The notes: a model not told the origin generated them from the letters alone. Numbered from the stretch's first letter, positions 1 to 9,169 are shown. The stretch: DNA of 64,000 nt from Schlesneria sp. DSM 10557 (GCF_041860085.1 NZ_CP124747.1:3348001-3412000), one strand, 5' to 3'. Numbers and translations: made by a program.

Positions 1-687
1 CCCCGCAAGCTGCATCTGCACTCGTACCGGAAGATCGTCGACTTCGCCGACTTTACTCGCACCAATGAAGCGATCTGCTCGGGCCGGCGTGTGCTGATGC
101 TCGGCGGCCACTTCGGAAACTGGGAGATTGGAACGGCCCTGTTCGGTCTATGGGGGTTCCCTATGGGAATCGTCGCGCGCGAGATGGATAACCCCTACCT
201 GCATGACTGGTTCCGTCGCCAGCGGGAAAATACCGGTCACCGGATGCTGCTGAAATCGGGCGATTTCGATGAAATGGTGGCCCTCTTGTCCAAGGGAGGA
301 AACCTGGGTCTGCTGTGCGATCAGGATGCCGGCCCGAGAGGCGTCTTCGTGGATTTCTTCGGCACGCCCGCTTCCACCTTCAAATCGATCGCACTGCTGG
401 CGTTGGAGTACGACGCTCTGGTGATGGTCGGCTATTCGATTCGGCTGAAGGACGAACCGGGCAGTCAGCCCTGGTCCCGCTTTGAAGTCGGTTGCGAAGC
501 CGTTATCGACCCGCGTGAACTGAACACCGATGACCCTGTGGGTGAAATTACGCAGCAATTCACCTCCGCACTGGAACGGGCAATCCGGCGAGCCCCCGAA
601 CAATATTTCTGGATCCATCGCCGCTGGAAAAGCGAACCTCGCTCGAATAAGCGAGCGAAACCCATGCAACAGCGTCTGGCTGGCTGA
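1..687 (+). CDS. LpxL/HtrB-like lysophospholipid acyltransferase, 5' end outside window
   Basis: The frame is open from base 1, so the start codon lies upstream of the window and about 228 residues are visible. The segment GGHFGNWE (near visible residue 35) matches the H-x(4)-E type catalytic motif region of the LpxL/HtrB/MsbB acyltransferase family. A later CDQDAGPRGVFVDFFG segment also fits the family. These enzymes transfer acyl chains to lipid A precursors or related membrane lipids at the inner membrane. The C-terminal WIHRRWK stretch is typical of the family, and the gene ends normally. The family assignment is firm. The substrate is not, because planctomycetes also use homologues near fatty-acid-like clusters. 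Confidence 0.85.
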   Translation, partial: PRKLHLHSYRKIVDFADFTRTNEAICSGRRVLMLGGHFGNWEIGTALFGLWGFPMGIVAREMDNPYLHDWFRRQRENTGHRMLLKSGDFDEMVALLSKGGNLGLLCDQDAGPRGVFVDFFGTPASTFKSIALLALEYDALVMVGYSIRLKDEPGSQPWSRFEVGCEAVIDPRELNTDDPVGEITQQFTSALERAIRRAPEQYFWIHRRWKSEPRSNKRAKPMQQRLAG

Positions 688-889
688 GTCCTGCCGGAAT
701 CATTCGACTTATCCAAGAGGTCATCTCACCTGTCGAGCACTGCGGGCGAGACCATTACGAAAGAAAGTTAGGAACAGACCGAATTCAGGTTGAGATACCG
801 GCAGAACCTGCCGAGAGCCGTACCGATTCGGGAAAGCCGCCTGTTCCTGTTTCGTCGTTAAAATTATTATTCTCCCACGACTGACAGGT

Positions 890-904
890 TGGCACCACGA
901 TTGA
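890..904 (+). promoter_or_regulatory. Possible sigma-54 (-24/-12) promoter
   Basis: TGGCAC, five bases, then TTGA gives the GG-N10-G spacing of RpoN promoters, with the -12 element reading GA instead of GC. It lies 74 bases before the LpoB-like lipoprotein gene. A sigma-54-type activator is encoded later in the window (16620-18089). A chance match is quite possible. Confidence 0.25.
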
Positions 905-977
905 AGTTTGCGTCTGTATTGGTCGAAGTTGAAAAAACGCGTTCGCGAAACGATTCGACAATTTATGGGAGCCAGCC

Positions 978-1652
978 ATGGATCGGCGGCAGTTCTTTCA
1001 CCAATTCAGTATCTCGCTTGCGAGTCTCGTCGCAGTGACCTCGATCGGTTGCAAGGGGACTCAATACGCTCATGTGCTCAGCCCCACCGACACCAACATG
1101 GTCGGAAGCCATACTGCGGGTGCAGAGACATGGGAGCCACTGATTCAGCAATCCGTCGGTCAACTGCTTGCTCGTGAGCAAAGCTCTGTCACACTGACCT
1201 CACACACCGGCGAGCCCTGCAAGAAGCGCATCTGTTTCATGCACGTGGATAATCGCAGCTCGGAAGAGATCGGTGACTTTGGTGATCAGATCTATCAAAA
1301 AATCGACACGATTATTAACGGATCAGAAACGTTTGAACTGGTCAATATCCGTGCGGTGAAAGCAGCCCTTCAGCAGGCAAATCTGCGTCCTGATGACCTC
1401 TATACTCCCAGTGCGCGACGGAAACTGGCCGGGGTGATGGAGCAGGAACGCGAGCCGATCGACTACTTTCTGTACGCGACGATTACCTCGGGCACGACGC
1501 GCAGCAATGGCAAGGACTACCAGCGCGACTACCTGTTGACGCTGGAACTGGTCAACTTCGAAACCGGTCATACAGAAAAAGAATCGGCCGAATTGCGCAA
1601 GGGATACCATAAGTCCAAACTTGGTAAACTTCGGAACTATGGACAGGGTTGA
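978..1652 (+). CDS. LpoB-like lipoprotein
   Basis: This is a 224-residue secreted protein. Its N-terminus carries a twin-arginine-like MDRRQFF stretch, a hydrophobic segment and a lipobox-like TSIGC with the lipidation cysteine at residue 25. The mature part contains FMHVDNRSSEEIGDFGDQ and a following alpha/beta domain resembling the LpoB / PF13036 family, outer-membrane lipoproteins that activate peptidoglycan synthases in Gram-negatives. It overlaps the upstream reading region of a second lipoprotein gene (COG3014-like), and the same LpoB-COG3014 pairing is common in Proteobacteria, which supports the call. Whether it activates a peptidoglycan synthase here is inference. Confidence 0.7.
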   Translation: MDRRQFFHQFSISLASLVAVTSIGCKGTQYAHVLSPTDTNMVGSHTAGAETWEPLIQQSVGQLLAREQSSVTLTSHTGEPCKKRICFMHVDNRSSEEIGDFGDQIYQKIDTIINGSETFELVNIRAVKAALQQANLRPDDLYTPSARRKLAGVMEQEREPIDYFLYATITSGTTRSNGKDYQRDYLLTLELVNFETGHTEKESAELRKGYHKSKLGKLRNYGQG

Positions 1653-1822
1653 GACGAGCATTGGTAACCCCGTCCAACCCCGAGTCCATTCGTCTGAAAT
1701 TGGACGAGAGACTTCATTCCGGATCCGATGACGTTGACGAAGTGACACAGAGGGGGAGCAGTAGACTCTCCCCCACGTCTCACCGTGAACGAAGGCCGGG
1801 AGTCGAATCTGCCGAGGTCGAC

Positions 1823-3232
1823 ATGAACATTCCATCGCCTGAATGTCGCAGCGCTGTTGCAAGCGGTTCGAAGCGACGGGCGTTTTCCTGCTGCTCGCGG
1901 ATTGCCGTGCTGCTGCTGCTGTTCAACTGCGGTTGCAGTACGCATTTTGACCGACTTCAACCGATCCGGACCGCTTTCTTCGACGGCAATCTGCCGATGG
2001 CGCAAGAAGCCCTCGCCAAAGAACTCAAGAAGCGGAAGGGCGAGCAGGATGTCCTGATGCTGGATCAGGCTGTCATCGAACTCGCTTCAGGCCGCCCCAA
2101 AGATGCAGAACGAATCCTGCGCCAGGTTCGCGACCGCTTTGATGAACTTGAGGGGATCGACGCGGGTAAGGAAGTCGCCTCGATGCTGACGGACGATCAG
2201 GTGCGTCCCTATGCCGGGGAAGACTATGAGAAGGTGCTGATCCGCGCGATGCTCTCGCTCTCGAACCTGATGTCGGGCGGGGGTGATGCCGGTGCTTACG
2301 CGCTGCAGATGGTGGATAAACAACAGCAGATCATGCTGGCCGTAGAGGAAAAGTATAAAGAAGAAGATCAGTCCGCCGTACTCGCTTACAAGCAGGTGGC
2401 ACTAGGTCCGTATATCCGCGGAATGCTCGCCGAGGAATCTCCGCTGACACTCAATGATGCGTTACGGGCACGGGTGCAAGTCGCAAAATGGGAACCGAAT
2501 TTCCGCGACGCCAAGGTCGATATTCACCGCTGCGAGCACGAAGTTGCCATGCATAGCGGGCATGGTGCCCTGTATGTCTTCGCACTGGTCGGCCGAGGCC
2601 CGATCAAGCAGGAAACGGCCGAGGTTCCGACGCAGGCGGCGTTACTCGTGGCAGATCGAATCTTCGACGCACTGGGAAAACGGAACGTGACCCCGACGCT
2701 CGCCCCTGTCAAGATTCCCCGCGTCATCAACTTTGTTCCCGTGGCCGACTGTGTCTCGGTTCAGATCAATGGCGAAATGGCCGGAAAGACGGCCACACTG
2801 GTCGACATCGGAGAAATGGCCGTGCAACAGCAGCAGGCTCATTTTCCTGCGATCATCGGACGAGCCGTGGCCCGCCGCGTCATCAAGAAAGGCATCCTGT
2901 ACGGTGCTCAGGAGATGGCCGATGTTCAGAAAGGTTCGCTCCTCAGCCTTGGCGTCCTCGCTGCGGGCGTCGCCTGGGAAGCGACGGAGTCGGCCGATAC
3001 GCGATGCTGGGGGCTGTTGCCCGACACGATTCAGGTTTTCCGGGTCGAACTTCCGGTCGGTGAGCACACGATCACGCTCCGTCCGTCGCAACGTCAGGGG
3101 GACTTCGGGACGCCAGCACAAACCAAAGTGACAATCAGAGAAGGACGTCATACCTACCTGCTGGGGAACCTGCCAGCATCCCGGTTCGTAGGAGAGCTGC
3201 TGACATCGTCCCGTGAATATGACGAAGAATGA
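1823..3232 (+). CDS. COG3014-like lipoprotein
   Basis: The protein has 469 residues. The ATG at 1823 is preferred over an in-frame start at 1649 because GAGG lies five bases upstream and the reading from 1823 begins with a lipoprotein signal: an Arg/Lys-rich n-region, a Leu-rich core, and FNCGC before STHFD. A TPR-like helical part (residues about 40-200) has the pattern AKELKKRKGEQDVLMLDQAVIELASG. A C-terminal beta-rich domain ends in LPVGEHTITLRPSQRQGD and is followed by a short tail. The arrangement and the partner LpoB-like gene match the COG3014 family, whose function is not established. It is probably an envelope protein co-expressed with its neighbour. Confidence 0.7.
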   Translation: MNIPSPECRSAVASGSKRRAFSCCSRIAVLLLLFNCGCSTHFDRLQPIRTAFFDGNLPMAQEALAKELKKRKGEQDVLMLDQAVIELASGRPKDAERILRQVRDRFDELEGIDAGKEVASMLTDDQVRPYAGEDYEKVLIRAMLSLSNLMSGGGDAGAYALQMVDKQQQIMLAVEEKYKEEDQSAVLAYKQVALGPYIRGMLAEESPLTLNDALRARVQVAKWEPNFRDAKVDIHRCEHEVAMHSGHGALYVFALVGRGPIKQETAEVPTQAALLVADRIFDALGKRNVTPTLAPVKIPRVINFVPVADCVSVQINGEMAGKTATLVDIGEMAVQQQQAHFPAIIGRAVARRVIKKGILYGAQEMADVQKGSLLSLGVLAAGVAWEATESADTRCWGLLPDTIQVFRVELPVGEHTITLRPSQRQGDFGTPAQTKVTIREGRHTYLLGNLPASRFVGELLTSSREYDEE

Positions 3233-3329
3233 CGGGCTTTCTCAAACTTCGTGTGGCTGATTCAACAGAGCACAATTCGAGGGTGGGGAGAACGCTTTGG
3301 ATACTTCTATCCCTGATATTCTATCTCCG

Positions 3330-4355
3330 TTATTTGAAGTGCAGTTTCATCCCTTGGACGACAATAATCCCACCTGCAGTGGTAAACGGTAATGAGTAGA
3401 TCAGCCAGTCAAACCGCTTGAGTTGTGCCAGCGGGGATTCTGCTCGATTCAGTCCTTGCCCTCCAGCAGCGCTGGCCTCACCGCCACGACCATCAGTGCG
3501 TTTCCCGTGGAACCGACCGCTGCCCGATTCCATGGCAGCAATTCCTGCCCCCACAGCGTGAGAGGGCATTTTCACTTTCTCGTCTTCAATATCTTCATTA
3601 AAGACAAGGCGATCGACTCTCCAGCGACTTTGCATGGCGTTTCCGTCGCCGAAATCATAGGTCCCCTGCTCGGGCATCCAGATCCCCGGCTCGAACAATT
3701 TGAAGTGGGTGACCTCGTAGCGCTGTCCCGCTTCGTAGATTCTGGGCTGATAACTGTATCGAGGATCCAGAATCATTCGATTGCATACCGCACTCTGAGG
3801 GAGTCTGAATGAGATCTCCAGACACTCTGCTCCCTCACAGTCGACGACTTGGTGCTCGATATCACACGGTGGAACGGGAACTGTAAACCAATCCAGTTCG
3901 GTGCAGTTCCACAGAGCGGCCAGGGGGGTGACAACCGCGTTGTAGACACCTCTTCGTTGCCCTGGAGGAATGGGAACCGCCATTACAGTTCCCTGCGGCC
4001 AAACCCATCCCGCCAGCGCACCATCGCAAAAGTATTTTCGACGACCGCTGGGCTGTCCATTCTGAAACGACTCCTCTCGCCACAAGAATCGGTCGTACTG
4101 AGTCCAGTAGTATTCACCCGACGTCGTCAATTGTCCGTGATCCGGCTCTGCTCGATTGGATTGCTCCATTTCGTAGTGCATGTGCAGACTGTCAAACGAC
4201 GAACGCCACTCGATCAGTGCTTGAATAGCGGCATCCAAAGTCGGCGGAGTAGCTCGGCCCGTCGCCGGAACCAGGAAGAAAACCATGATAACGAAGCATG
4301 AATCGATGCAGAACCGTGATCGCCGCAGCGTTGAAGCCGCCCGTAGTCGCCCCAT
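3330..4355 (-). CDS. Secreted protein of unknown function
   Basis: The protein has 341 residues. The ATG at 4355 has a good ribosome binding site (AGAAGGG, seven bases away). An N-terminal signal peptide (Arg-rich, then FVIMVFFLVPA, cleavage near GRA-TPP) predicts export. The mature protein has a pattern of aromatic-rich beta strands (SGEYYWTQYDRFLWREE, QRYEVTHFKLFEPGIWMPEQGTYDFGDG) reminiscent of LolA-like or outer-membrane-lipoprotein-sorting folds found in planctomycete secreted proteins. I do not recognise a named family. A C-terminal hydrophobic stretch (LIYSLPFTTAGGIIVVQGM) could be a membrane anchor. It converges with the lipoprotein gene at 3232. Confidence 0.6.
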   Translation of the reverse strand: MGRLRAASTLRRSRFCIDSCFVIMVFFLVPATGRATPPTLDAAIQALIEWRSSFDSLHMHYEMEQSNRAEPDHGQLTTSGEYYWTQYDRFLWREESFQNGQPSGRRKYFCDGALAGWVWPQGTVMAVPIPPGQRRGVYNAVVTPLAALWNCTELDWFTVPVPPCDIEHQVVDCEGAECLEISFRLPQSAVCNRMILDPRYSYQPRIYEAGQRYEVTHFKLFEPGIWMPEQGTYDFGDGNAMQSRWRVDRLVFNEDIEDEKVKMPSHAVGAGIAAMESGSGRFHGKRTDGRGGEASAAGGQGLNRAESPLAQLKRFDWLIYSLPFTTAGGIIVVQGMKLHFK

Positions 4356-4651
4356 GTTGTGACCCTTCTGAGAAGAGCAGCCGAAGACATGAAGAAGCAG
4401 GGACTAACACAGATAAACGGAAATTATAACGATGCCGTTTCCAGAAACTCATCTAAAAAACAAGAATCTTGCCGCAGTCGGTTCAGACAATGATGGATCA
4501 CTTGACGGACGAAGAGACCGTTGATTCCGTGGTCGGGGGAGGCGGCAGTTGACACCTCGCCAGGCAAGAGCGGGGCCGACCTCGGCGGGACGGGTGACAG
4601 AGAGAACTTGCCGACCCGGACGTGCCAGCCATGCTGCATGGCACCGGACGT

Positions 4652-4676
4652 AAAAAAGCCCCGAACATTCGGGGCT
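4652..4676 (-). terminator. Intrinsic terminator of tRNA-His
   Basis: AGCCCCGAA and TTCGGGGCT form a 9-bp perfect stem with a two-base loop (4657-4676). On the minus strand it is followed by a T-run (4652-4656 read as TTTTT), starting about three bases after the tRNA 3' end. Confidence 0.9.
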
Positions 4677-4679
4677 GAG

Positions 4680-4753
4680 GGTGACTAACCGGGCTCGAAC
4701 CGGCGACATCCAGAACCACAATCTGGCGCTCTACCAACTGAGCTATAGCCACC
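4680..4753 (-). tRNA. tRNA-His (anticodon GTG)
   Basis: The minus strand folds into a full cloverleaf. The D-arm starts TAGCTCAG; the anticodon stem CCAGA/TCTGG encloses TTGTGGT, giving anticodon GTG; and the T-arm contains GGTTCGAGCC. Counting back from T8 leaves eight bases, so the extra G at -1 that marks tRNA-His is encoded and pairs with C73. CCA is not encoded. The gene stands alone and has its own terminator. Confidence 0.97.
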
Positions 4754-4850
4754 ATGCAAATTTCAGAGACAAGATTGTAACCACACTCGCCAACGATGCA
4801 AGCTCGATTGTTGACGATTTGCCGGACAAAATTGGTCCCGAATCCGGGGG

Positions 4851-5654
4851 TCAATGAGGAAACGGCAAAGTTGCTTCCTGATACTCTTTCGTATCCAGCA
4901 GTTTCATGGATTCGCCCAGAAAACGGAACTTCACTTCGTCCAGATTCTCTTTCAGGTAAAGCCGTTCAAAAAAAGTACCACGTTCAACCAGGTCTCTCCC
5001 TCCGTGGCGCGTTAATGAATCCAGACGCTCATTGTTGATGACCACCAGGGAGTGCAGTGCCTGCGTCCGAGCATCGACGGCACTGTTGATTTCTTCCTGA
5101 GCCCATTTCAGCGTGACTTCGGACGTGCTTCCCGCAGTGCGAGAAAGTCGACCAAGATTTTTTACGAGATGAGTCGCCAACATCATCAACCGTGGATGCA
5201 TTCCAATCGCAACGTGGTCCAATTCGTGACGGCCCAGCACCGATGTATGCCACTGGTCCCGTTCAATGCTTTCGGGAAGCTTGATCATGTGCGAAATGGA
5301 AGGCTTGATCGTCGTGAAAGCAGGAACAATCGAGACATCCAGAACCTTCCCCTTGGCCCCCTTCCAGCGGACGTTGTGATTGTATTTGTATTCCAGCGAG
5401 AGATGGAAATCAGTCCAGCCATCAAACGGCTTGGGCCGCTTGTTCGCCGGGTAAAACTCGACGTCCAGACAGCCCGAGTTTCTCGCTTTCTCAATCCAGA
5501 CTGCAACTTCCTGTTCTCGAGTGTTGCACGTCGATGAAGGTTCAAGGGATTCTTCCGAGCATACGAACTCGCCTGCCAGGCAAAGCAAGAGAAAGAGGCA
5601 CAACATGCGACAGGCGATACGGCGCCCGTGAGACGAGACAATCGACAATAGCAT
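4851..5654 (-). CDS. Secreted HExxH (DUF922-like) putative metalloprotease
   Basis: The protein has about 267 residues. I chose the ATG at 5654; a TTG five codons upstream and an internal ATG at 5606 are alternatives with equally weak ribosome binding sites. The N-terminus is a signal peptide (MLCLFLLLCLAGEF). The core motif GRHELDHVAIGMH contains HELDH, an HExxH zinc-binding signature, placed as in the DUF922 family of predicted secreted zinc-dependent proteases. A helical C-terminal part (WAQEEINSAVDARTQ) follows. The catalytic role is inferred from the motif only. It is transcribed towards tRNA-His. Confidence 0.65.
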   Translation of the reverse strand: MLLSIVSSHGRRIACRMLCLFLLLCLAGEFVCSEESLEPSSTCNTREQEVAVWIEKARNSGCLDVEFYPANKRPKPFDGWTDFHLSLEYKYNHNVRWKGAKGKVLDVSIVPAFTTIKPSISHMIKLPESIERDQWHTSVLGRHELDHVAIGMHPRLMMLATHLVKNLGRLSRTAGSTSEVTLKWAQEEINSAVDARTQALHSLVVINNERLDSLTRHGGRDLVERGTFFERLYLKENLDEVKFRFLGESMKLLDTKEYQEATLPFPH

Positions 5655-5815
5655 CCAGAGGCGATCCAAATTGACAGGACGGTACGAAGTGGGCCATGAC
5701 CGTACCTTCGCCCCTTACGACGGTCAATTGGCTACTTACCCCAAATTCTCAAATATTCGGTTAAACCTTGGCCGAGTTTACGACAGCCCACGCGAGATGA
5801 CTCGAAACACTACAG

Positions 5816-6970
5816 TCACTTAAACTTTGTGACGTCGTAGTAGCGATATGTGCCATCGTTCTGACGCGCCAGCTTTCGCAGGAAGTTCTTCGCCCCGCTC
5901 GCCTCAGAGACTTCCGGCCCGACCCCAAACTCAATGCTGTGAATACGCGTCTTATTCAGGTTCATCCTTTTGAGAGAAGCGAGATCTCCCTCATAGATGG
6001 GTGGCTCCTGTCCATCCGTCAGAAAGAAGATCACATCCGGTTCCAGCCGCAGTGCCAGTTCCAGTGCGGGAACATGTTGCGTTCCCGTACCGGGTTGAAT
6101 CCCCGCAATCTTCTGTTTTGCCAGGGTCTTGTGAAGTTCTGTCGCGGCATAAAGCTCGGGCTTGTGGGCATCCCTCAGATGAAGCACGACCGGTTTGTCG
6201 TCGTAGAAAATGATGAGAAACTGCTGATCCCCTTCTAGTGCCTGCAGACTCGACACCAACGCCGCCTTGGCCACTTGCATCGAATTATTGCTGGTCATAC
6301 TGCCGGACGCATCGATGACGAACACCACCTTGGAACCTTCATCGCGAGTCCCCATGAAAGCCGCTCCGGGTGCCCCACCCTGGGTCCCCGTCGCTGCGGG
6401 CCGTTTGCCCCCTCCCGACTTTACCGGTTGACGCGGATCGGTGACGGTTGCTCCGGCAGGCAAGTTCACACCTGGGCCAATCAGTTGATGCCCCTCATCC
6501 TGAGGCAGAGACGTTTCCACCGGTGGCTGATCCGGCGTTACGTGTGTTGGCGCAAACGCATCCCGATTCGCGGGAACATCCGGTTGAGTCTCAACCAGCT
6601 CCCCGTCTCGCGCTTCCCCCGGAATGAGAGCGTCGGGGTGATCTCCCCGGTCCTTGACCACGATCCCCACTTCACGTGACTCTTCCTCAGAAAATCCAAC
6701 CGGAGGACGGTCACAGCCTCGCAGCGAAATCGCAAAGAGGCCGAGGAAGGCCACGTGCGCGACGAACGATAAAACTGTCGACATGAACAGAGCGTGAGGA
6801 ATCCAGTCAGGCAGCCCTCTCCCTGTCGAACCGCTCGATTGCGGATGGGCGGTCCTCTGGCCTGCTTTCACCAGCGAAGGCTCAAATCGATTCGCTGGCT
6901 TCACGTCTGTCTCCTGATCTGTGTCGGTTAAGGAGTCCCCTTCAGGACCTCCGCGTCCCTCATTTCTCAT
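5816..6970 (-). CDS. Membrane-anchored VWA-domain protein
   Basis: The protein has about 384 residues. The open frame reaches back to 7114, but the ATG at 6970 is preferred because the extra N-terminus looks non-coding; the start is uncertain. An acidic, Pro-containing N-terminus precedes one membrane segment (HALFMSTVLSFVAHVAFLGLFAISL, about residues 50-75), a long Pro/Asp-rich linker and a C-terminal von Willebrand factor A domain. The MIDAS motif VIDASGSMTS and the later FFLTDG strand are intact. Single-pass proteins of this layout are frequent in planctomycetes, and their partners are usually unknown. Divergent from the redox gene at 7223. Confidence 0.75.
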   Translation of the reverse strand: MRNEGRGGPEGDSLTDTDQETDVKPANRFEPSLVKAGQRTAHPQSSGSTGRGLPDWIPHALFMSTVLSFVAHVAFLGLFAISLRGCDRPPVGFSEEESREVGIVVKDRGDHPDALIPGEARDGELVETQPDVPANRDAFAPTHVTPDQPPVETSLPQDEGHQLIGPGVNLPAGATVTDPRQPVKSGGGKRPAATGTQGGAPGAAFMGTRDEGSKVVFVIDASGSMTSNNSMQVAKAALVSSLQALEGDQQFLIIFYDDKPVVLHLRDAHKPELYAATELHKTLAKQKIAGIQPGTGTQHVPALELALRLEPDVIFFLTDGQEPPIYEGDLASLKRMNLNKTRIHSIEFGVGPEVSEASGAKNFLRKLARQNDGTYRYYDVTKFK

Positions 6971-7222
6971 CCTATCACCCCACGCTGGGCGTGGGAATTT
7001 CAAGTCTGGGCGTCTCAGCAGTAAGGCCACGCTAGGGGCATCCGATGAATTCCAAACGGACCGCCTGAACTTCTGAGCTTCTCTCCAAGTGGGTGCCGTG
7101 GCCGATCGCGCCACGCAGACATAGAATACCGGTCACATGAAAACTCCTCGAACTGTGTCTCGAAATCAACAAAGAGACTCAGCGGTCCCCTCTGACACTC
7201 TTTCCTCAAGACAGGTTGATCC

Positions 7223-8167
7223 ATGTCCCGCTCGTTGACTCTCATGCCGACCTGGGTCCCCGCGGTCCTCAGATTTGCCGGGGTTTACAATCTGGCATGG
7301 GGAATCTTTGTCATCCTTTTTCCCCAGCTCCCGTTCCGCTGGCTGGAACTCCCTGAACCAAACTATCCGTCACTGATTCAGTGTCTGGGTATGGTCATTG
7401 GTGTCTATGGAATCGGTTACTGGATTGCCGCCCGCGATGCTGCCACGCACTGGCCCATCGTTCTGGTGGGCCTACTCGGCAAAATTTTTGGACCGATTGG
7501 CTTTGTCTACACGGCCCTGCGAGGTGAACTTCCCTGGAACTTCGGCGCGACCATACTGACGAACGATCTGGCATGGTGGATCCCCTTCACTGCCATTCTG
7601 TTTCATGCCGCGCGGATCAACGAAGCCCGTCGTACAACGACCGAGGGCCTCACACTCGAACAGGCGCTCCGGGCCGCTGAGACCCCCGATCATCGAAATC
7701 TTTTTGACCTCTCCTTTGAAGTACCGCTTTTACTCGTGTGCGTCCGCCACTTGGGGTGCACTTACTGCCGCGAAACGCTGTCTGACTTGGCGAGACAACG
7801 AGCCGAAGTGGATCAAGCGGGCCTGCGTCCTGTCATCGTCCACATGGGTTCTCCTGAACAGGGTCGCGAGATGCTCTCCCGGTTTGGCCTGGACGATGTC
7901 GCCGCAGTGAGCGACCCGGACCGTCGACTCTTCCGCGTTCTCGAACTTCCCTTCGGCACACTCGGTCAACTGATCAGCGTGAAAACCTTCTGGCGAGCGT
8001 TGTTCGACGGAGTTGTCTTTCGGTATGGCTTCGGTCGTTTTGTCGGACACGGCCTGCAGCTTTCCGGTGCTTTCGTGATCAAGAATGGCCGGATCCAACG
8101 AGCCCTTCGCCACAATTCCCCAGCGGATCGAACGGACTTCTCACAGTTCAGTTGCCCGGTGAATTAA
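7223..8167 (+). CDS. SelL-like membrane-bound redox protein (peroxiredoxin-like)
   Basis: The protein has 314 residues. The N-terminal half carries several hydrophobic helices (residues 10-130). The C-terminal half is a thioredoxin-fold AhpC/TSA-like (PRXL2/SelL) domain with the motif RHLGCTYCRETL, a CxxC whose first cysteine would be the SelL redox site, followed by LRPVIVHMGSP and SDPDRRLFRVLEL. It ends 27 bases before an alpha/beta hydrolase and is probably co-transcribed. It likely reduces or senses oxidants at the membrane; the substrate is unknown. Its upstream neighbour is on the other strand. Confidence 0.75.
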   Translation: MSRSLTLMPTWVPAVLRFAGVYNLAWGIFVILFPQLPFRWLELPEPNYPSLIQCLGMVIGVYGIGYWIAARDAATHWPIVLVGLLGKIFGPIGFVYTALRGELPWNFGATILTNDLAWWIPFTAILFHAARINEARRTTTEGLTLEQALRAAETPDHRNLFDLSFEVPLLLVCVRHLGCTYCRETLSDLARQRAEVDQAGLRPVIVHMGSPEQGREMLSRFGLDDVAAVSDPDRRLFRVLELPFGTLGQLISVKTFWRALFDGVVFRYGFGRFVGHGLQLSGAFVIKNGRIQRALRHNSPADRTDFSQFSCPVN

Positions 8168-8194
8168 TTCCTTACGTTCTGCGAGGTGAACGGG

Positions 8195-9106
8195 ATGACC
8201 GACACAACAGAGAGCCCGCCCTCGCGAAAAAAGGGACCTCGCCTACTACGTGCATTGTTTCTCTATGGAGGGATTCCCTATTTCTCGATTCTCGTTCTCT
8301 TTACCGTCTTTCAGCGAAAGCTGATGTACCAACCCACTATTGCTGCGGACTTGTCGACTTCAAACGTCAAACTCGCTCCTGACATCGCTGACGACGTTCA
8401 CATCAAAACTCTCGACGGGTACCTCCTCAAGGGCTGGCTTGTGCATGGGTCAAAAGAGGATCCTCCTGCACCGTCCCTTCCTCTGGTGATCTACTTTCCC
8501 GGGAACGCCGGGAACCGTCACGAGCGGCTTGCCGACTTGCTTGAGATTGCACACACAGGATTCGATGTGCTGATCTTCGACTATCGTGGTTATGGAGACA
8601 GCACCGGGAAACCATCCGAATCAGCCTTGACCACCGATGCACAACTCGTCTGGAAATTTGCCTGCAACGAACTGAATTACGCTCCGCAGCAAATTGTCGT
8701 GTTTGGCGAATCTCTCGGCGGGGCCGTCGCTCTCTCACTTTGGTCCACAGAATCCGACTCCGCTCCCCAACCTGCCGCAGTACTCCTCAATTCAACGTTT
8801 GCCACCATGGGTGGAGTTGTCGCCTGGCATTACCCCTGCTTTCCGTTCCAGTTCCTGCTGCTGGATCGCTGGCGCTCGATCGACAGGATTCCCCGGGTCC
8901 CATCACCTGTTGTCATCTTTCACGGTTCGGCGGATGAAATCGTTCCCTTCTCGGAAGGTCAGCGGTTAGCGAGCCAATCCAGGAATGCCCAATTCATCGA
9001 AATCGCTGGCGGAACTCACAATGCCATTCCCATGAGCAACGTTCGCACGCAGCTCATAGCCTTACGAAATCGCATCAGGGAATCGAACGAAGCTACAGTG
9101 GATTGA
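8195..9106 (+). CDS. Membrane-anchored alpha/beta hydrolase (BEM46/ABHD13-like)
   Basis: The protein has 303 residues. The ATG at 8195 has GAGG eight bases upstream; a GTG three codons earlier is possible. One N-terminal membrane helix (LLRALFLYGGIPYFSILVLF) precedes the hydrolase fold: VIYFPGNAGN near the oxyanion region, FDYRGYGDSTG, the nucleophile elbow GESLGG, FHGSADEIVPF with the acid, and GGTHNAI with the catalytic His. All three catalytic residues are present. Homologues of the BEM46 group are membrane-associated serine hydrolases of unclear substrate. Confidence 0.8.
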   Translation: MTDTTESPPSRKKGPRLLRALFLYGGIPYFSILVLFTVFQRKLMYQPTIAADLSTSNVKLAPDIADDVHIKTLDGYLLKGWLVHGSKEDPPAPSLPLVIYFPGNAGNRHERLADLLEIAHTGFDVLIFDYRGYGDSTGKPSESALTTDAQLVWKFACNELNYAPQQIVVFGESLGGAVALSLWSTESDSAPQPAAVLLNSTFATMGGVVAWHYPCFPFQFLLLDRWRSIDRIPRVPSPVVIFHGSADEIVPFSEGQRLASQSRNAQFIEIAGGTHNAIPMSNVRTQLIALRNRIRESNEATVD

Positions 9107-9137
9107 ACAATAAACGCTTCAACCAATGAGGCGCAAA

Positions 9138-9169
9138 GCGAGCCACAGATCATGCAACCTGTGGCTCGC
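9138..9169. terminator. Hairpin between convergent genes
   Basis: GCGAGCCACAG and CTGTGGCTCGC make an 11-bp perfect stem with a 10-base loop, between the hydrolase end at 9106 and the sucD end at 9257. No good T-run follows, so it is terminator-like instead of textbook. Confidence 0.6.

Noticed and set aside
1649..1822. In-frame N-terminal extension of the COG3014-like lipoprotein
   Set aside because: The extension has no homology and would place the lipoprotein signal internally; the ATG at 1823 has a better ribosome binding site.
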